64,000 nt of DNA from Brachypodium distachyon (taxonomy: Eukaryota > Streptophyta > Magnoliopsida > Poales > Poaceae), in contig NC_016132.3 in NCBI RefSeq assembly GCF_000005505.3, positions 46,824,914 to 46,888,913 on the forward strand, written 5' to 3'. A program made the translations under genes and the position numbers. Below are positions 61,282 to 64,000 of the stretch, piece after piece. Each line of letters starts with the position of its first letter. Position 1 is the first letter of the stretch. Under the pieces are notes generated by a model that was given only the letters and a program-made list of their open reading frames with translations, had not been told where the DNA came from and did no database searches.

Positions 61282-62489
61282 TATTTAAGAGATGTCGCGT
61301 CGTTATATCTGCGCGTAATTATTAAACCGGCCCACGTTGAATTCAAAGGTGCAGTTCTTTACCCATAGTCTGGTTCTGATGTGGCAAAGCCATGATCCAC
61401 AGGGGTCCAGGCAACAGTAGGCAGTACTACTGTATTAGTACCACTGGAAGAATGTCCAGCCCGTCTCTGTTTTGTTATAGCAAAATGTTTTGAGTTTAAG
61501 AATCTCCTTGGATCATAGGAATTTTGGAGAGAAAAAAAGAGCATTCTAATCCACAGAAAATTTTCAATACGTTCCCTTTAGATCATAGGATTGCATCAAA
61601 GGAGTAATAAACACCGGTGCACATATACGAGTTACGACGTCAGGGTTTCAGGAAAGAGACTTGCATTGGTGCCACAGGGTTGAAACTTGAAAGGTGAAAC
61701 GGTTGGCCACCTGTATGTCTCGGTTGTTGCAAGCTAATGAAAGGCTGAAACTGCAGTGGATCTGTCGCACGCAGCTAAGCCGGACAGCATGTGGCGTTAC
61801 ATTGGTTTCCTCAAAGCAACACGGAATGATCGGCAAGTTTCATCTTCCGTGGATCTGATGATTGTGCGAGGTCGCCATGACCTCTCCAGATGGGAAAAAT
61901 TAAGAATTGTATTCTTGGCTTGCCCGGAGTACTACTTACACAGTTGTGATCCAAGAATGGCACTTAACTTTGTTTAAGTTTAGCTAGGCGGCAAACAAGT
62001 GGGGTTCTCTTGCTTTTGTACGTACCTGGACAGCCTAGTTTACGGCCCCCAGGTCAAAAAGCTCGAACAAAACGATCCTTGAGATCCATGGACGCCGCGA
62101 CTTGGCAATGCCGATGCTGTTTGTTAACGTTTTCTTTCTATACCTATAAGCCCAAGAGAGGCCAAGAGCGCATGCAACGCCCACGGGAATGAATAATCAA
62201 TCTCGTTACCCCGAGATCTCCCCGTTGCATGCATCATCGATCCTTTCATGCTCTGCGTTGCGCCCTCGCCTCCTTTCCACGTCGAAGTAAGTAAACTGCG
62301 GGCGTTCGATCGGCTTGTGCATATATTATTATCTCGACGACGTGCGCGCGCCGAGCAAACGAAAAAACGCACCGGTGGTTGGTTCCACGTAAGTAACAGG
62401 TTCAAGTTCCGACTTGACATGGACGATCAGATTTTCCTAAATGTTTTCAATGAGAGTGACGTACCCGTCAATTATGAGACGCCTGTGGT

Positions 62490-62553
62490 GATTTCGTCAA
62501 TCTCAATATGATGTGTCGGACGATTTCGTCAATCTCAATATGATGTGTCGGAC
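62490..62553. repeat. Perfect 32-bp tandem duplication
   Basis: A unit beginning GATTTCGTCAATCTCAATAT occurs at 62490-62521 and again at 62522-62553, with no difference seen. Confidence 0.95.
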
Positions 62554-63493
62554 CAGTCTTCCAGAGTTGTTCATTGGGGTAAAGTGTGCGTGCGTGCGTT
62601 CATAGGAATGAGTGTGCGTGCGTGCTTGTACCAGCGTTTGTACTGTGTTTAAAAAAAACCGCAGGAGGGGCCGGAGGGCTGTGCGGCGGCCCATTCCAGC
62701 GCCCAAAGGGCAGAAGCTAGCGTCCACGTACGTCCCCTCGCCGCGCCGATCGATGCCGATGCTGGTGCGTGCGTTTATTTCTTGCTGCGTCGTGCCACGC
62801 CGGGGTTCGATCATCGTCCCTACCAACTCGCCTGGCGTGCTTTAGCAGTTCAGCTTAGCAGCGGAAGCGCGCTGGCGGGGCGAGCCTGGACGGCTGCCAT
62901 GACAGGGAGCAGGAGAAATGGAAGCATATATTGTAGGCTCATATTGTATCGCATGCTACCTCTTGCTGTACAAATCGGGCATTTGCAAAGTGCACAACAG
63001 GTTTTTGGCGCGAATAACAGTGTGAACCACCATATATCCTGCGTCTGGACAAGCACCTAGCAAACCAAACCAGCATCGACCAACTTGATCGACAGTATAC
63101 GACTTTGCGTGATCGAGAATAATAATTTCAGGACAAGGCGAAACTGAAGGACAACTTTTAGCTCATGCTTTCATCGGCCTGCGACAGCTGCCTGCAAGTG
63201 AGGCTGCCGCCGTGCCCTGGCCTAGAGGGCCCAGTATGAAGAACGCTTTTCAGGACGTCGCGGCAGCATAGGGGTGCACGCTGTTGGGCCATTTTACCCT
63301 TTTCTTATAATAACATGCTGCATTGCAACGTTTATTCAGTGCAAACTTACAGCCTATCCACGTGCATCACCGTATCCAAGACCCAAAACATGCGGCGCAG
63401 ATCAAATGTGAGAGTGAAAACAACCAATTAATAATTAAGGACAACACCCAATTAATAAAGGACAACAATTGATGGACAACTAGATAGAAAATA

Positions 63494-64000
63494 CTATGTA
63501 GGAACAAAGGAAAAACTAGCTATTATCATCTCTGGCCAAAAAATCTGTACAAGCTCGAATCGCCTCCAGAAGGCTTGAAACACCGTACAAGAGCTCGTTT
63601 GCATCGGCAAGATAAAAGCATCACCATTCACACATCGACCATGATATAGGTCCTCTCTATCTAAAACAAAGCAAGTCTTTGAAGAAAAAACTGTTAGCAA
63701 ACAGAAAAACTTACAGAAACTCCGACTTATATGTTACACAGTTCACTAGACTCCAAACAATTCCTGAGACCACCAGGCTACTCCAGCTTAACCTTTGATC
63801 CCGCTTGGCGGCATGGATGCAGCAACACATGGATGCATAAAAGCCAGCAAGGGAGATGAACGAGAAATAGATACAGATACGTAGCGCTACTCCATTCCCA
63901 CAAGAACTCCATCGACGCCCAAAATTCTCCAATGTCTAACGTCCATGACCCCTTGGACACCCCCTTCACAATCAACAATGCAGCTGGAGGAAAACCCACC
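63494..64000 (-). other. Unassigned edge region, possibly the 3' end of a minus-strand gene
   Basis: Two overlapping minus-strand frames of 73 codons reach towards the window edge; one (63999-63778) has no stop before the edge. Both contain hydrophobic stretches (for example YLYLFLVHLPCWLLCIHVLL), but no family is recognised. It may be 3' UTR or noncoding sequence of a gene to the right. Confidence 0.2.

Larger units (their letters stand above)
59481..63493. other. Intergenic; no gene seen
   Basis: Short frames only. It contains a Stowaway at 61.17-61.28 kb and a 32-bp tandem duplication at 62.49 kb. A GC-richer patch at 62.65-62.9 kb is unassigned. Confidence 0.45.

Noticed and set aside
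62790..62830. T-loop-like GGGTTCGATCATCG resembling a tRNA 3' half
   Set aside because: No matching acceptor stem, D-arm or anticodon arm could be found around it.

Overview
This is plant nuclear DNA from a grass, most likely a Pooideae species with a fairly compact genome such as Brachypodium or a close relative. The genes are split by GT-AG introns, coding exons are GC-rich, and at least seven Stowaway-type MITEs (termini resembling CTCCCTCCGTCCC, TA target duplications) lie between genes and inside introns. Exon structures were assembled by hand from splice signals, frame continuity and protein family knowledge. No database search was run. Species and synteny statements are inference.

Layout, left to right. 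1-2536 (-): 5' part of a conserved plant gene with a QWG-KRSR motif. 3456-5350 (+): a 5'-truncated, frameshifted LINE remnant ending in a C-rich tract. 6455-6558: a near-perfect 104-nt foldback. 8863-10963 (-): a DOMON plus cytochrome b561 redox protein, 4 exons. 11.1-11.56 kb: first copy of a 189-bp repeat family. 13719-16631 (-): a WSD1-type wax ester synthase/diacylglycerol acyltransferase, 7 exons. 18923-24137 (-): ATG6/Beclin 1, 10 exons. 25107-26130 (+): a small unrecognised gene whose six exons are all in phase 0. 27219-30250 (+): SDE2 homologue, 3 exons. 32073-32447 (-): a small single-exon protein with an MGN start. 33879-44650 (-): a complete NADH-dependent glutamate synthase, 22 coding exons, 2163 aa. 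From 45.5 to 64 kb no convincing gene was found. That part is mobile-element territory: a 1.73-kb poly-A retroposon with a 10-bp target duplication, a hAT MITE with an 8-bp target duplication, several Stowaways, a compound microsatellite, and a second, four-unit copy of the 189-bp repeat.

The genes do not form an operon-like system. NADH-GOGAT assimilates ammonium, ATG6 drives autophagosome formation and nutrient recycling, SDE2 acts in replication-stress and splicing functions, the b561 protein moves electrons across a membrane, and the WSD enzyme makes wax esters or triacylglycerol. From memory, ATG6, WSD and NADH-GOGAT genes also lie close together on rice chromosome 1, so this looks like an ordinary syntenic grass block.

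The least explained items are the frame-preserving 189-bp repeat family, the small phase-0 exon gene with a duplicated 5' end, the duplicated splice-donor segment inside the ATG6 gene, and the foldback at 6.5 kb.
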